A DNA stretch of 64,000 nt from Candidatus Poribacteria bacterium (GCA_028824685.1 JAPPCZ010000022.1:24050-88049), one strand, 5' to 3'. Shown: positions 27,474-36,783, numbered from the stretch's first letter. Notes: generated by a model from the sequence alone, not told the origin. A program made the numbers and translations.

Positions 27474-28079
27474 TCAAGACCTCTCACGCGATTTTTGCAA
27501 CACCTCAACCGGGTATCCTTCAAGTGTTAAAAATTGCCGTTTTCGTTCAAGACCACCTCCATAACCGCCTAAATTACCGTTGCTTCCAATTACACGATGA
27601 CACGGAATTATAATTGTTATCGGATTGTTCCCTGTAGCATTTCCTACAGCGCGAACAGCCTTCGGTCTACCAATTTGTTCGGCAATCCATTTGTAGCTGC
27701 GCACCTCACCATACGGAATCTGATGAATAGTGTTCCAAACCGAATTCTGAAAGTCTGTTCCCATCTCTATTTTAACAGGGATCTCTCTGAAATCTACCGA
27801 CTCGCCATCAAAATATCGGTCTAAGATATTCTTTGTGCGCCTCAGCAACTCGGTCTGGGGAATGAATGGCGGTTCATAAAATCTGGAATCGTCGATAAAA
27901 AATATATGTGAAATGTGAGAACGTGTTTGGATTATATCTATATGTCCAACAGGCAATTTGTATCGGAGATTATTCGGACCATAAAAATCTTGTATTGTTC
28001 CCGTAACTTGATCCTTGCCGTGGGAATTCAGCATTGTTTCAATGTCATCAACAAAATTTTGAGGAGGTTTCATATTCAT
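27474..28079 (-). CDS. ogt: Methylated-DNA--protein-cysteine methyltransferase
   Basis: Suicidal repair of O6-alkylguanine in DNA. The 201-residue protein ends with the active-site motif PCHRVIG (nucleophile Cys about residue 167), the recognition helix YKWIAEQIGRPKAVRAVGNA with the arginine finger, and GNLGGYGGGLERKRQFLTLEG. The N-terminal half is poorly conserved, as usual in Ogt proteins. Start ATG at 28079 or 28073; no ribosome site is evident, so a leaderless message is possible. Overlaps the downstream PLP gene by a few bases. Confidence 0.95.
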   Translation of the reverse strand: MNMKPPQNFVDDIETMLNSHGKDQVTGTIQDFYGPNNLRYKLPVGHIDIIQTRSHISHIFFIDDSRFYEPPFIPQTELLRRTKNILDRYFDGESVDFREIPVKIEMGTDFQNSVWNTIHQIPYGEVRSYKWIAEQIGRPKAVRAVGNATGNNPITIIIPCHRVIGSNGNLGGYGGGLERKRQFLTLEGYPVEVLQKSRERS

Positions 28080-28086
28080 TTTTAAT

Positions 28087-28116
28087 TTGACCTTCTTGTG
28101 TATTATAAGTTATGCT
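28087..28116 (+). promoter_or_regulatory. Likely promoter of the SCP2-like gene
   Basis: TTGACC (28087-28092), 18 bp, TATGCT (28111-28116), 12 bp before the ATG at 28129. There is no ribosome-binding site in the short leader, which suggests a very short or leaderless transcript. Confidence 0.5.
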
Positions 28117-28128
28117 ATACCGCAAACT

Positions 28129-28512
28129 ATGGCTATATTTGAAACATCAGACCAACTTTATAGTTATATCAGCGAACTTTTTGAAGAAATTGCCACCTTA
28201 CCGGAAGCGCAACAGGCACTGAAATCGCTCAATTTAAGCGTCCAATTTAATTACAGTTTACCCGATTGTGTAATGACGTTAACTGCAGCGAATGGTGGAT
28301 ACACCATTTCTCGCGATGCTTGTTCTGACGTTACGCCAGATGTAGAACTGACGATGACGGGAGATGTAGCATACAAATTTTGGACAGGCGAACTCAATGT
28401 TATGGGCGCGATTACAACACGCGAGATCGGCATCGCTGGTTCATTAGGCAAAATTATGCGTCTTACGCCACTTATTAAGGCAGCAATTCACCATAATAAG
28501 GAACGTATTTGA
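28129..28512 (+). CDS. SCP2 sterol-binding-domain-like protein
   Basis: 127 residues from ATG at 28129. The pattern of an amphipathic N-terminal helix, strands around VQFNYSLPDCVMTLTAANGG, and VELTMTGDVAYKFWTGELNVMGAITTREIGIAGSLGKIMRL fits the SCP2 domain, which binds lipids or fatty acyl chains in a hydrophobic tunnel. The longer frame from 28087 lies inside the promoter and is rejected. Upstream of a PhyH gene by 63 bp, so a shared lipid-related role is conceivable; this is inference. Confidence 0.8.
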   Translation: MAIFETSDQLYSYISELFEEIATLPEAQQALKSLNLSVQFNYSLPDCVMTLTAANGGYTISRDACSDVTPDVELTMTGDVAYKFWTGELNVMGAITTREIGIAGSLGKIMRLTPLIKAAIHHNKERI

Positions 28513-28575
28513 TTGCCGTACAATTTATTAAACTCTATTATCCTTCTAATTTCGTTACTCTAAAGGAGAAGTAGA

Positions 28576-29367
28576 ATGACCACAGAAAATCTATCAGAAA
28601 CCATCAACCCTTATGTTACGCAGATGCGTGAAGAAGGTTGGTGCGTATTAGAAGATGTTGTCCCCGCAGACGTAGTAGATTCAGTTCGCGAAGAGGTAGA
28701 AACCTCCGAAGCGGATTATAATGAATATAGTAAAGATAATGGCAGATGGGAACGCAATGTCATAAGTTTTATGCCGAACTTTGCATCACATCTGGCAAAT
28801 GAACGCCTCCTCGCGGTTATCCGAGAATTATTGGGACCACAAGTCCGCATATCCCAAACAGAGTATAAAATTCGCCCACCACATTATCAATTGGTGCGTG
28901 CATATCACTCCGATTTTCCGTATGACTTGAACCAGAAATGGCATATCACCCAACCTTTTCCAACTGCCGTTATCGGTATTACCACGCTCTGGATGCTCAC
29001 CGATTTTACGACAGAAAATGGTGGCACTTGGATTGTTCCGAAATCACATGTTGACCTTAGGAACCCGCGCGGTAAAGAAGATGGTATCGGAGATCGCAAC
29101 CCACTTGAGGGCGAAATGCAAGCCGTTGGTAGTGCGGGCAGTGTGCTTATCATGGACAGTCGGATTTGGCATTCTAATGCCGAAAATCCGAGCGATGGTC
29201 GTCGAACCGCTGTTGTCGTCCGATATGCTCCGTGGTGGTTGAATTTGGAACTTTTTGGTGTTAATACTGCCACGATTCCCGGTGAAACGTTTGATGAGTT
29301 TCCTGATGATGTTAAATTACTTTTTGAACACCGTGCTGAAGATAGAGAACCAACTGTATGGGTTTAA
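28576..29367 (+). CDS. Phytanoyl-CoA dioxygenase (PhyH) family protein
   Basis: 263 residues. Iron ligands HxD in YHSDFPYD (about residue 114) and the distal His in DSRIWHSNAENP, with Arg in GRRTAVVVRY for 2-oxoglutarate. AAAGGAGAAG precedes the ATG. It is in the same direction as the SCP2-like gene before it and a VOC protein after it (53 bp), suggesting one transcription unit. Substrate unknown. Confidence 0.9.
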   Translation: MTTENLSETINPYVTQMREEGWCVLEDVVPADVVDSVREEVETSEADYNEYSKDNGRWERNVISFMPNFASHLANERLLAVIRELLGPQVRISQTEYKIRPPHYQLVRAYHSDFPYDLNQKWHITQPFPTAVIGITTLWMLTDFTTENGGTWIVPKSHVDLRNPRGKEDGIGDRNPLEGEMQAVGSAGSVLIMDSRIWHSNAENPSDGRRTAVVVRYAPWWLNLELFGVNTATIPGETFDEFPDDVKLLFEHRAEDREPTVWV

Positions 29368-29420
29368 AACCATAAGCAAATTTCGTAATATCTTACATGC
29401 CTTAAAAAAGGAGATTTTCC

Positions 29421-29849
29421 ATGTCAACAACACTTGTACACATCGGTGTCCGCACAACAAATCTTGAAAATAGCATCCGTTTTTGGCGCGATGCGCTCGG
29501 ATTACGGATTTCCTCAACGAAGAATGGGTGCTACGACCTTACTGACGGTTACCACAATTTTCGTGTGTTTCAACATAACGGTCCCGACCGTCCTCAACAT
29601 GTCGGAGGAATGTTAGACTATCTCCACATCGGTGTCCGTGTTCCGGATTTGCGAGAAGCAGCACAGCGATGTGAAAAACTCGGATTTGAAATTACTTGGG
29701 AAGGTTTAGATGGCACCAAACCTTACGACGCGAATTCCGATGAATTACCATCTATTGCTTTCAAAGTTGAAGATCCAGACGGGATTGTCGTTGATATTAC
29801 CGAACGCGACGATCAGTGGCCCGGTGTAGATATTGAGAGCAAAGGTTAA
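29421..29849 (+). CDS. VOC superfamily (glyoxalase/dioxygenase-like) protein
   Basis: 142 residues forming paired beta-alpha-beta-beta-beta units: HIGVRTTNLENSIRFWRDALGLRI at the start and HIGVRVPDLREAAQRCEKLGFEI in the second half. Histidines at the starts of both halves and glutamate in KVEDPDGIVVDITE are the likely metal ligands. Resembles lactoylglutathione-lyase-like proteins, but the family also covers extradiol dioxygenases and resistance proteins. AAAGGAG lies upstream. Confidence 0.88.
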   Translation: MSTTLVHIGVRTTNLENSIRFWRDALGLRISSTKNGCYDLTDGYHNFRVFQHNGPDRPQHVGGMLDYLHIGVRVPDLREAAQRCEKLGFEITWEGLDGTKPYDANSDELPSIAFKVEDPDGIVVDITERDDQWPGVDIESKG

Positions 29850-29867
29850 ATCGTCAACCCTACAATA

Positions 29868-29888
29868 GGCGCGGTTCCATGCCGCGCC
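29868..29888. terminator. GC-rich hairpin between convergent genes
   Basis: GGCGCGG and CCGCGCC around TTCCATG, between the VOC gene and the YugP-type gene. It may terminate either or both, though no T-run follows. Confidence 0.45.
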
Positions 29889-29901
29889 AACCACGAAAAA
29901 T

Positions 29902-30597
29902 CTATTCATCACCACCCAAAATCCCTAAACGGAATAAGTAGTAGAGTAACGTTAAAAGACTCGTGACTGCTGCTGCGAGATACGTCAAAAATGCAGCGTT
30001 AAGTACTTTGCTTGCATGACGATTTTCTTCTGGTGAAAGCATCCCTGCTTCGTCTATAGCGATTTTAGCACGCCGACTCGCATCCCATTCCACCGGAAGC
30101 GTTACCAGTGAAAATACTACAACTAACGAAAACAAGCATACACCTAACAACATCAGTCCTACCATCTGAAGAAAAAATCCGGCGATCATCACAATATAGG
30201 AAAAAATCGATCCGAAATTGGCAGCTGGAACCAGCGCACTTCGTAGGTTTAGCATTGCATAGCCCTGTGCGTCCTGCATCGCGTGTCCTGCTTCATGACA
30301 TGCAACACCAATTGCAGACAGCGAATGGCTTGAATACACATCGTTAGACAACCGTAGCACTTTTTGGCGTGGGTCGTAGTGGTCACTTAGCCACCCGCCT
30401 GTGTGTTCAATTTTGACGCCATCAATGCCGTTTCTTTGCAGCATGAGCGCTGCTGCCTGTGCGCCTGTCATCCGATTGCGAGAGCCAATTTTTGAATATT
30501 TTGAAAATGTTGATTTTGTCTTCCATGTCGCATATAGAGATAGCGCAAGTCCTGGCGCGAGAAATACGAAATACATCGGGTCAAACCAACCTAACAT
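29902..30597 (-). CDS. YugP-type membrane zinc metallopeptidase
   Basis: 231 residues. An N-terminal membrane helix (MYFVFLAPGLALSLYATW), the zinc motif HEAGHAMQ at about residue 105, and two further hydrophobic blocks (SIFSYIVMIAGFFLQMVGLMLLG and AFLTYLAAAVTSLLTLLYYL) match the neutral zinc metallopeptidase family of YugP (PF04298). ATG at 30597 follows a strong GGAGGTG; the frame to 30612 is not used. Presumably cleaves misfolded or signal-peptide-like membrane substrates; targets unknown. Confidence 0.9.
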   Translation of the reverse strand: MLGWFDPMYFVFLAPGLALSLYATWKTKSTFSKYSKIGSRNRMTGAQAAALMLQRNGIDGVKIEHTGGWLSDHYDPRQKVLRLSNDVYSSHSLSAIGVACHEAGHAMQDAQGYAMLNLRSALVPAANFGSIFSYIVMIAGFFLQMVGLMLLGVCLFSLVVVFSLVTLPVEWDASRRAKIAIDEAGMLSPEENRHASKVLNAAFLTYLAAAVTSLLTLLYYLFRLGILGGDE

Positions 30598-30847
30598 GAT
30601 AAACACCTCCAAGTTTCTATGTTTATATCATTTTATGAATAAATTAGTGTCTATTAGATAATGAAATTATATAAGATTTCAGTTGAGAATTCAACTGATT
30701 TTTCAGGACATTTGGTTTTTATTGAGGAATGCTGAAGGGCGGATGTGGCGTCCGCCCTAACTTGAGTAGATTATTAGTGTGCAGTGTTGGGTCTATCCGT
30801 TTTGGTTCTTACTGCAGCATTAATAGATAAATGCTTAAAGGTTATGC

Positions 30848-31600
30848 CTATTTCTTAAGGCTACCCCATGTGACAGCCAGTTTTGCTTTTGGATCAACGG
30901 CAAGACCACCTTCTATCCCATCGTTCATAACAGATTTAATATCATCTTCACTCAATACGGTGTTGAAGATGACGAATTCATCAAGGAGTCCTTGCCACTG
31001 TCGGCTACCGTTCCAATCGCCGATTCTGCCGGGGTCAAGCACACCAGGGTTATTACCCCAGTCGCTCTCAGCGTCAAGTTCACCATTGATGTAAAAACGG
31101 ATTTTCCCTTCCTTCGCGCTATAAGCGGTTGCAATATGTATCCATTTGTTCATTTCGCCGCCTGATACTGCGAAGTTAGCGAATTTATCGTTACCACCAG
31201 GGTTACTGTGAATAGAAAATTCTACTTTATTGTTCGGATGCAGCTGATAATGGATATCACCTGCTTTCCAACCGTTAACGTTATAGAAGACACGCCAACC
31301 ATTTTCACGTCCAGTGCATTTGACCCAGTGTGTAAACGTGATTTCCTCAAACGAACCCAACCTCTTGTTGATGTTAACCCATTCGTTTGTCCCGTTTAAC
31401 TCAATCGCTTTGCCGATTTTACCATCAACAAATTTCCCACCTTGAAGTTCACCGTCAAATCCATTTCCGGAAATATCTTCGGCATTGCCATCAAATATCC
31501 ACGCAGCGGCAATCATGTCTTCTGTGATCTCTGCTGAACCGAGCATATTGAACCCTAAGACAAGTAGTAGACTTAGGATAAATGTGATAAATCTAAACAA
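30848..31600 (-). CDS. Exported LamG-domain protein with shared C-terminal TWG motif
   Basis: 250 residues: Sec signal (ITFILSLLLVLGFNMLGSA), then a LamG/concanavalin-like lectin domain. IAAAWIFDGNAEDISGNGFDG and ELNGTNEWVNI are the usual LamG openings and IRFYINGELDAES the mid-strand motif. The C-terminus LAVDPKAKLAVTWGSLKK follows the domain and recurs in three other exported proteins of this window (35377, 36136, 39054). Likely extracellular carbohydrate binding. It stands alone between PhyH and YugP genes. The gap to 30598 has one GGGCGGA hairpin near 30735. Confidence 0.88.
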   Translation of the reverse strand: MFRFITFILSLLLVLGFNMLGSAEITEDMIAAAWIFDGNAEDISGNGFDGELQGGKFVDGKIGKAIELNGTNEWVNINKRLGSFEEITFTHWVKCTGRENGWRVFYNVNGWKAGDIHYQLHPNNKVEFSIHSNPGGNDKFANFAVSGGEMNKWIHIATAYSAKEGKIRFYINGELDAESDWGNNPGVLDPGRIGDWNGSRQWQGLLDEFVIFNTVLSEDDIKSVMNDGIEGGLAVDPKAKLAVTWGSLKK

Positions 31601-31751
31601 AATTAACCTCCTATGTGTTAATAGAAAAGAGAACTATTGGTGTTCTCCGATCCTTGTTCTACATTGTTTAATCTTATGTGTGACTTATTTTATCACGCAA
31701 ACAGATTTAATACAACAAATTGATTTGAGGTGTGCAAATATCTGCCTATGG

Positions 31752-32633
31752 TTATATAGATCGATGTTTAGCAACGCCGCGTGGGTTTTCAAATGCGTCT
31801 ACCCACAGATGACACCATTCCGCGTGATCTGTCAGTACAGATTCAGGATTCTTACTGCTACGGACAATAAAATCTGGGTGTGCTGTTCTACCCGTATGAT
31901 GTCCTGTTGTTTGAAAACGCAGATCTAACGACCAACGACACCGGTCCGATTTGTTCGGTTGCGAACGGTGCGGCGTAAAGCGACTCAGTAAGATGATGTC
32001 ACCTCGATAACATTCCAACATCATCGGTTCAACGTCCGGCATTAGATCTGGCACAATCATGGTACCACCCTCTTTCTGGTGTGTGAGGTATCCAATATCT
32101 TCTGTAATACCGGGCAACGCTTCAAGGCATCCCATTTCTATTGTGCTATCGCCTAAAGGAAGCCAACAGGTAACGACATTTGAACCTTCCGCCTCCTCCA
32201 TCATAACGCCAGCATCTTGGTGCCACGGCACGCCCCCCGCCCAGCTTGCGTTTCCATCAACCACTGGTGGTTTCGCTCGCACATGCTGAATCGGGTTGCA
32301 GGTTATTTCAGGGCCGACAATTCCTTCAATGGCATCAAGCAGGTTGTCGTTTCTCATGAACTCAAAGATGGCTTTGCCCCGATAGTGCATAATGTCCATC
32401 CCGCTTCCGATTTCGCCAGACTGTGCAAGGAGTTTTCCGAATCGCTTCTCAAAAGGTTCATCTTCGTAAAGGTTTTCAATCTTCCCTTCCTGATGTAATG
32501 CGTTGGCGCGTTCTGAAATCCAATCCTCAATTTCGTCTATAACCGGTTGGGTGTCTTCGTCTGTCAAAGCATTTTTGACCACCAAGACTCCCTTTGTACG
32601 GTAAGTGTCTTTCTGTTCTTGTGTTAGTCTCAT
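31752..32633 (-). CDS. Phytanoyl-CoA dioxygenase (PhyH) family protein
   Basis: 293 residues from ATG at 32633, which has GGAGAACG before it. Iron ligands in PWHQDAGVM and FTPHRSQPNKSD with Arg in RWSLDLRFQ fit PhyH. It starts MRLTQEQKDTYRTKGVLVVKN, the typical helix before the first strand. A longer frame to 32693 lacks a ribosome site. Stands alone on the minus strand downstream of the LamG gene's promoter region. Substrate unknown. Confidence 0.9.
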   Translation of the reverse strand: MRLTQEQKDTYRTKGVLVVKNALTDEDTQPVIDEIEDWISERANALHQEGKIENLYEDEPFEKRFGKLLAQSGEIGSGMDIMHYRGKAIFEFMRNDNLLDAIEGIVGPEITCNPIQHVRAKPPVVDGNASWAGGVPWHQDAGVMMEEAEGSNVVTCWLPLGDSTIEMGCLEALPGITEDIGYLTHQKEGGTMIVPDLMPDVEPMMLECYRGDIILLSRFTPHRSQPNKSDRCRWSLDLRFQTTGHHTGRTAHPDFIVRSSKNPESVLTDHAEWCHLWVDAFENPRGVAKHRSI

Positions 32634-33096
32634 AAACGTTCTCCGAATAAAAACTTTTGCGATTATAATAGCATTAACATGAGCAATAGACAAGGAGAAA
32701 CAGAATTTTTCACAGAGTCATTCAATTGTCTATATATTATCCGTTTGAGTTATGAAGTAGCAATTCGTTGATGTTTGACCGCAATGCGGAAATTGCTGCT
32801 ACTCAAAAGTTACCATTTGGTAACTTTTTTGTTACCGTGGCAACTTTTTGAAAATTACCATAAACTCAATCCCTGACTGGGTTTAGAAAGGATTTTTTAT
32901 TAAGGTATTAATTTTGAATTCGGACTTACGCAACTTTAACGATTTTTCAATAATTATGTCGAAATTGGTATAATTTTCAGCAACATGCTTAGTTTTCAGT
33001 GCGCTTCCAATTTGTTGGATTCTCTGCCGTTTTTTGTCAAGTAATTTCAACATTCTCACCTAACATGTTTGCTCAAGATTTTTGGTCTGGTTCTAT
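32634..33096. other. Gap with a terminator-like hairpin, no gene seen
   Basis: The only structure that stands out is AAAAGTTACC/GGTAACTTTT (32805-32828) followed by TT, a hairpin that could act as a terminator on the plus strand. The rest is AT-rich and non-coding by eye. Confidence 0.5.
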
Positions 33097-33232
33097 TATA
33101 GTGGATTCTACAATTAACTTTACTTATGAGTTGTAGGAGGGATCTCCGATTCCCGACTACCAGCGAGGTTCGTCGCGATTCGGAGATCGCTCCTACAGAA
33201 TATATGTGAACTTATTTACATAATTTACTATA
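33097..33232. mobile_element. MITE, copy 1 (TATAGT ends, IS630-type)
   Basis: A 136-bp element starting TATAGTGGATTCTACAAT and ending ATAATTTACTATA, with imperfect inverted ends and a central dispersed hairpin (CTCCGATTCCCGAC paired with GTCGCGATTCGGAG). The same element is at 43481-43615. TATAGT ends at TA sites are typical of elements moved by IS630/Tc1-type transposases; a remnant of such an IS is at 37081. Confidence 0.75.
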
Positions 33233-33236
33233 GTGT

Positions 33237-33485
33237 TTAGGATCGTTTTGTTTTTCTAACTGATATTATACCCTTGTTATAGGTGATAGTCAGAAGTTTT
33301 TGTTGTTGCCGGACAATAGATAGCCAATATATTTCCAATAAGTTTGTTGAAAAAATTGGGTTGACGCGTTTTTTGAGTTGCGGTTGAATGCGTATTTTGT
33401 TTTCCGCATTTTGGAGGATGGTGAGTTTTGGAGTTTTGGTAAGGAAGAAATCATGGGAGAATTGAATGGCTCTGGAATTTGTCAT
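33237..33485 (-). CDS. Small hypothetical ORF next to a MITE
   Basis: 82 residues starting MTNSRAIQFSHDFFLTKTPK, with GAGGA 6 nt before the ATG. Composition is basic and unlike a folded domain, with KRVNPIFSTNLLEIYWL in the middle. It abuts the MITE at 33097-33232. It could be a remnant or a leader peptide for a divergent gene; I do not recognise a family and coding is uncertain. Confidence 0.3.
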   Translation of the reverse strand: MTNSRAIQFSHDFFLTKTPKLTILQNAENKIRIQPQLKKRVNPIFSTNLLEIYWLSIVRQQQKLLTITYNKGIISVRKTKRS

Positions 33486-33576
33486 AGAAATCCTCGTCTA
33501 AAATACAATTGGAATTAAAACCGAAATATGATACGCTAAACAAAATCGAAAAAATCCCGACTAAAAGGCACTTCAG

Positions 33577-35193
33577 ATGCAGAACAGAGATGTGTTCATA
33601 TTCGCAGTTTTACTATTGTTGAGCATAATATTTGTCTGGAATGGATATACCGCTGAAATTCAGTTTGTTGATGTTACCGAAGCAGCAGGTATTCACTTCA
33701 AACATGCTGGTGGTATTGATCTACGTGTGGTGCCTGCATTGGTTGGTTCCGGTGCTGCATGGCGAGATTATGATAATAACGGCACGCTTGATCTATACAT
33801 TGTCAACAGCACCGCGGTAAGACCGGAACCAGAAACAATCCTTCCCAAAAACGTGCTTTACCGAAACAATGGCGATGGCACATTTACAGATGTGACAGAA
33901 ACCGCGGGTGTTGGGAACACAGGTTGGGGCATGGGATGTGCGTTTGCTGATTACGACAATGATGGTGATGCGGATCTTTACGTTACCAACTATAAAGCGA
34001 ATGTTTTCTATTTGAACAGAGGGGATGGGACGTTCAAACGTTTCACATCGGGTGCCGGGGGAATTGGGCATACAGGGTTTGGGTCAGGTATTGCGTGGGG
34101 TGATTACGATGCCGATGGCTACCTTGAGCTCTACGTAGGCAACTATATTGAATATACCAAAGTTCCACAAGGGGATGAGGTCTTCTTTCCTTACGACTTT
34201 TTTGGACAGGCAAACATCCTCTATTTGAACAAAGGCGATGGGGGTTTCGCTGATATCACTGATGCCTCTAAGGTCAACGGTGGATTCCACTTAACGCTCG
34301 GTGTTGCCGCGGCAGACTATGACGCTGATGGAGACATGGACATTTATCTTGCTAACGATACAGACCAAAACATACTCTATCGGAACGATGGAGAAATGAC
34401 GTTTATGAATACAAACCAACCCGATGCGAGAAGTCGTACAGGAGACATCCGTAGTGGGATGGGAATTGCCTGGGGAGATTACGACAACGACGGTGCGTTA
34501 GATATCTTTGTTACAAATTGGCTTGATGAAAATAATGTGCTTTACCGAAATAATGGAGATGGGACTTTTACAGATGTATCAGCGCAAAGTGGTGTTTTCG
34601 AATCAGGGCTTGGGAAGACATGCTGGGGAACAGTGTTCTTCGATATGGATAACGACACAGACCTTGACCTATTCTTTTCTGCAGGACATATTGATCCTGC
34701 GTCGTGGGAATCCCACGGTCAGCCAGATGTTTTGCTACGCAACAATGGAGATGGCACTTTTACGGATATATCTGAACAGGCAGGGCTCCGACAATTTGAA
34801 TCACCGGGAGTTGGTAGAGGTGTTGCTGCTGCGGACTATGATGCAGACGGAGATTTAGATCTGCTTGTTGTTAACAGTGGAGAAAAACCAAGACTACTTC
34901 GTAATGATGGCGGAAATCGGCAAAATTGGATACATATCCGTACTGTCGGTTTAAAGAGCAATCGTGATGGGATTGGCGCGCGCGTAAAAGTTATTACTGG
35001 TGATATCCATCAAATTCGTGAAGTTGCTGCGGGCAGTAGTTACTTATCGCAGAACAGTCCCGAAGTAGAATTTGGACTCGCAAACTATAACAAGGTTGAT
35101 AAAATTATTATTCAGTGGCCCAGTGGTATTGTTCAAACTTTGAATAATATCGCTGTGAATCAAAGATTGGTTGTAAAAGAAATGGTAGAGTGA
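33577..35193 (+). CDS. Exported FG-GAP/VCBS repeat protein with ASPIC/UnbV domain
   Basis: 538 residues. After an N-terminal hydrophobic segment (FIFAVLLLLSIIFVWNGYTA) come at least seven repeats of the form GDGTFTDVTE...GWGMGCAFADYDNDGDADLYV. Calcium-binding DYDNDGD loops repeat through the body, as in beta-propellers of integrin type. The last 100 residues (IHIRTVGLKSNRDGIGARVKV to the end) match the ASPIC/UnbV domain of CRTAC1-like proteins. Likely surface or periplasmic. No operon partner is visible. Confidence 0.9.
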   Translation: MQNRDVFIFAVLLLLSIIFVWNGYTAEIQFVDVTEAAGIHFKHAGGIDLRVVPALVGSGAAWRDYDNNGTLDLYIVNSTAVRPEPETILPKNVLYRNNGDGTFTDVTETAGVGNTGWGMGCAFADYDNDGDADLYVTNYKANVFYLNRGDGTFKRFTSGAGGIGHTGFGSGIAWGDYDADGYLELYVGNYIEYTKVPQGDEVFFPYDFFGQANILYLNKGDGGFADITDASKVNGGFHLTLGVAAADYDADGDMDIYLANDTDQNILYRNDGEMTFMNTNQPDARSRTGDIRSGMGIAWGDYDNDGALDIFVTNWLDENNVLYRNNGDGTFTDVSAQSGVFESGLGKTCWGTVFFDMDNDTDLDLFFSAGHIDPASWESHGQPDVLLRNNGDGTFTDISEQAGLRQFESPGVGRGVAAADYDADGDLDLLVVNSGEKPRLLRNDGGNRQNWIHIRTVGLKSNRDGIGARVKVITGDIHQIREVAAGSSYLSQNSPEVEFGLANYNKVDKIIIQWPSGIVQTLNNIAVNQRLVVKEMVE

Positions 35194-35252
35194 GGCAGGT
35201 ATTGAAGTTATTTTATCTTTTTTGAGATGGTTGTAAATTAAAATTTAAATGA

Positions 35253-35281
35253 TTGACTTTTTTTACGGAATTTTGTATGAT
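35253..35281 (+). promoter_or_regulatory. Sigma70-type promoter of the first malectin-like gene
   Basis: TTGACT, 17 bp, TATGAT, about 95 bp upstream of the start at 35377. Confidence 0.6.
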
Positions 35282-35376
35282 TTCTCTGGTGAATAACGTT
35301 AATTCAGTAAAGAGAGGATTTTTCTTTGACTGGATTCTGATATGTTGTATGGAAAATCTTTGTTATGGAGGAAATA

Positions 35377-36030
35377 ATGCAACGAAAATTATTTTTTATA
35401 TTCCTATGTACCGCATTTGTAGCAGGACTTGTCCTTGATGGGATGCCTGCCAAAAATGAGATACGGGTGTGGGGCGGTAAGAATGTTGATTTTAAAGATT
35501 CCGACGGTCGCGTCTGGCACGGCGGACAGCTGGAAAAACAGGACTGGGGCGGTTGGATTGAAAAACTGCCACGGACAGCAGAGGTGCGAAACCTTACTGC
35601 TGATGCCAAGAAATTAGCAAAAGAAGAAGGGTACGACGAAGACCTCTTCTATGCTGTGAGTTGGGCAGCGTTTCCTGATGTTGTTAAGGTTGATTTGAAG
35701 ACGGGCAAAGGTCTTTTTGATGTGACCTATCTTGTTGGTGAACATTGGTCTCCAAACAACCGTGGCTTTGATATTATCATTGAAGAGGAGGTTGTGGAAC
35801 CGCTTTATGTAACACCTGGCAAAGATGAGATTGACATTAAACGATATGAAGGCATAGAGGTTAAGGATACAGTGATGAGTCTTGTATTTGCTGGCAATGC
35901 AAAAACGGGAAAAGGTGATCTCAACGCGATGTTCAGTGGGATAGAAGTAGTTCCCTCACAATTGGCGGTTGATCCAAAACAAAAAGTAACCACAACATGG
36001 GGTGCTCTTAAAGGGCAACGACAAAACTAA
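35377..36030 (+). CDS. Exported malectin-like protein with shared C-terminal TWG motif (copy 1)
   Basis: 217 residues from ATG at 35377 (GGAGG upstream). A short Sec signal precedes the mature part. NEIRVWGGKNVDFKDSDGRV, a DVTYLVGEHWSPNNRGFDI stretch, and a final LVFAGNAKTGKGDLNAMFSGIEV fit a malectin-type carbohydrate-binding fold. The C-terminus LAVDPKQKVTTTWGALKGQ is the motif shared with 30848, 36136 and 39054. Followed 105 bp later by a close paralogue. Likely a glycan-binding surface protein. Confidence 0.75.
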   Translation: MQRKLFFIFLCTAFVAGLVLDGMPAKNEIRVWGGKNVDFKDSDGRVWHGGQLEKQDWGGWIEKLPRTAEVRNLTADAKKLAKEEGYDEDLFYAVSWAAFPDVVKVDLKTGKGLFDVTYLVGEHWSPNNRGFDIIIEEEVVEPLYVTPGKDEIDIKRYEGIEVKDTVMSLVFAGNAKTGKGDLNAMFSGIEVVPSQLAVDPKQKVTTTWGALKGQRQN

Positions 36031-36095
36031 CACCGAATTTTCTGACTTGTATTGCGGGGTCTTGTGCCCCGCAATACTGACTGAATCAGACGAAC

Positions 36096-36120
36096 CCAAA
36101 TCAAATTGATTTGGTATAAT
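36096..36120 (+). promoter_or_regulatory. Operator-like palindrome overlapping a promoter
   Basis: CCAAATCAA, one base, TTGATTTGG (36096-36114), followed at once by TATAAT (36115-36120). A perfect 9-bp palindrome just upstream of a -10 box is a plausible repressor or activator site for the gene at 36136. The preceding ATTGCGGGG hairpin at 36049 is of the dispersed type. Confidence 0.5.
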
Positions 36121-36135
36121 ATAACGGAGGTAAAT

Positions 36136-36783
36136 ATGAAATTACTGAGTATTTTAACGTTAACAGTTTTTCTCGCGGTTTTCGCGGTGCCGTGTCTGCT
36201 ATCTGCAGCTGAATATCGTGTATGGGGCGGTAAGACAGATGATTACACCGATTCCAAAGGTCGTGTGTGGCGCGGTGCACAACAGACCGACCAAGCATGG
36301 GGTGGATGGATTGAAGCCGCGCCGCGTACCGCTGAAGTCAAAGAATTGACAGAAGCGGCACAAGCACAAGCGAAAGAGGCTGGCTACGATGTTGAACTCT
36401 TTTACGCTGTGAGTTGGGCAGCATTCCCTGCTACCGTTAAGTATCAGTTTAAAACCGGCAACGGTTCTTTTGATGTGACCTATCTTGTTGGTGAACACTG
36501 GTCTCCGAACAACCGTGGCTTTGATATTATTATTGAAGAAGAGGTTGTTGAACCGCTCTATGTAACCCCTGGTCGTCATGAAATTGACATCAAGATGTAT
36601 GAAGCGATTGAAGTTACTGATGGGACGCTTGATTTCAACTTTGCTGGAAATGCGGAGACAGGTAAAGGTGACCTTAACGCCATGTTCAGTGCTTTGGAAG
36701 CAGTGACAAGTGCCAGCACAGCTGTAGATGCAAAGGCGAAACTGACAACAACATGGGGTGCGTTGAAAAATAACCGTGAATAA
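36136..36783 (+). CDS. Exported malectin-like protein with shared C-terminal TWG motif (copy 2)
   Basis: 215 residues from ATG at 36136 with GGAGG upstream. A clear signal peptide (LTLTVFLAVFAVPCLLSAA). Matches copy 1 across its length; a run from FDVTYLVGEHWSPNNRGFD to EVVEPLYVTPG is nearly identical in both. The C-terminus TAVDAKAKLTTTWGALKNN carries the same motif. A recent tandem duplication, with separate promoters. Followed by a good terminator. Confidence 0.78.
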   Translation: MKLLSILTLTVFLAVFAVPCLLSAAEYRVWGGKTDDYTDSKGRVWRGAQQTDQAWGGWIEAAPRTAEVKELTEAAQAQAKEAGYDVELFYAVSWAAFPATVKYQFKTGNGSFDVTYLVGEHWSPNNRGFDIIIEEEVVEPLYVTPGRHEIDIKMYEAIEVTDGTLDFNFAGNAETGKGDLNAMFSALEAVTSASTAVDAKAKLTTTWGALKNNRE

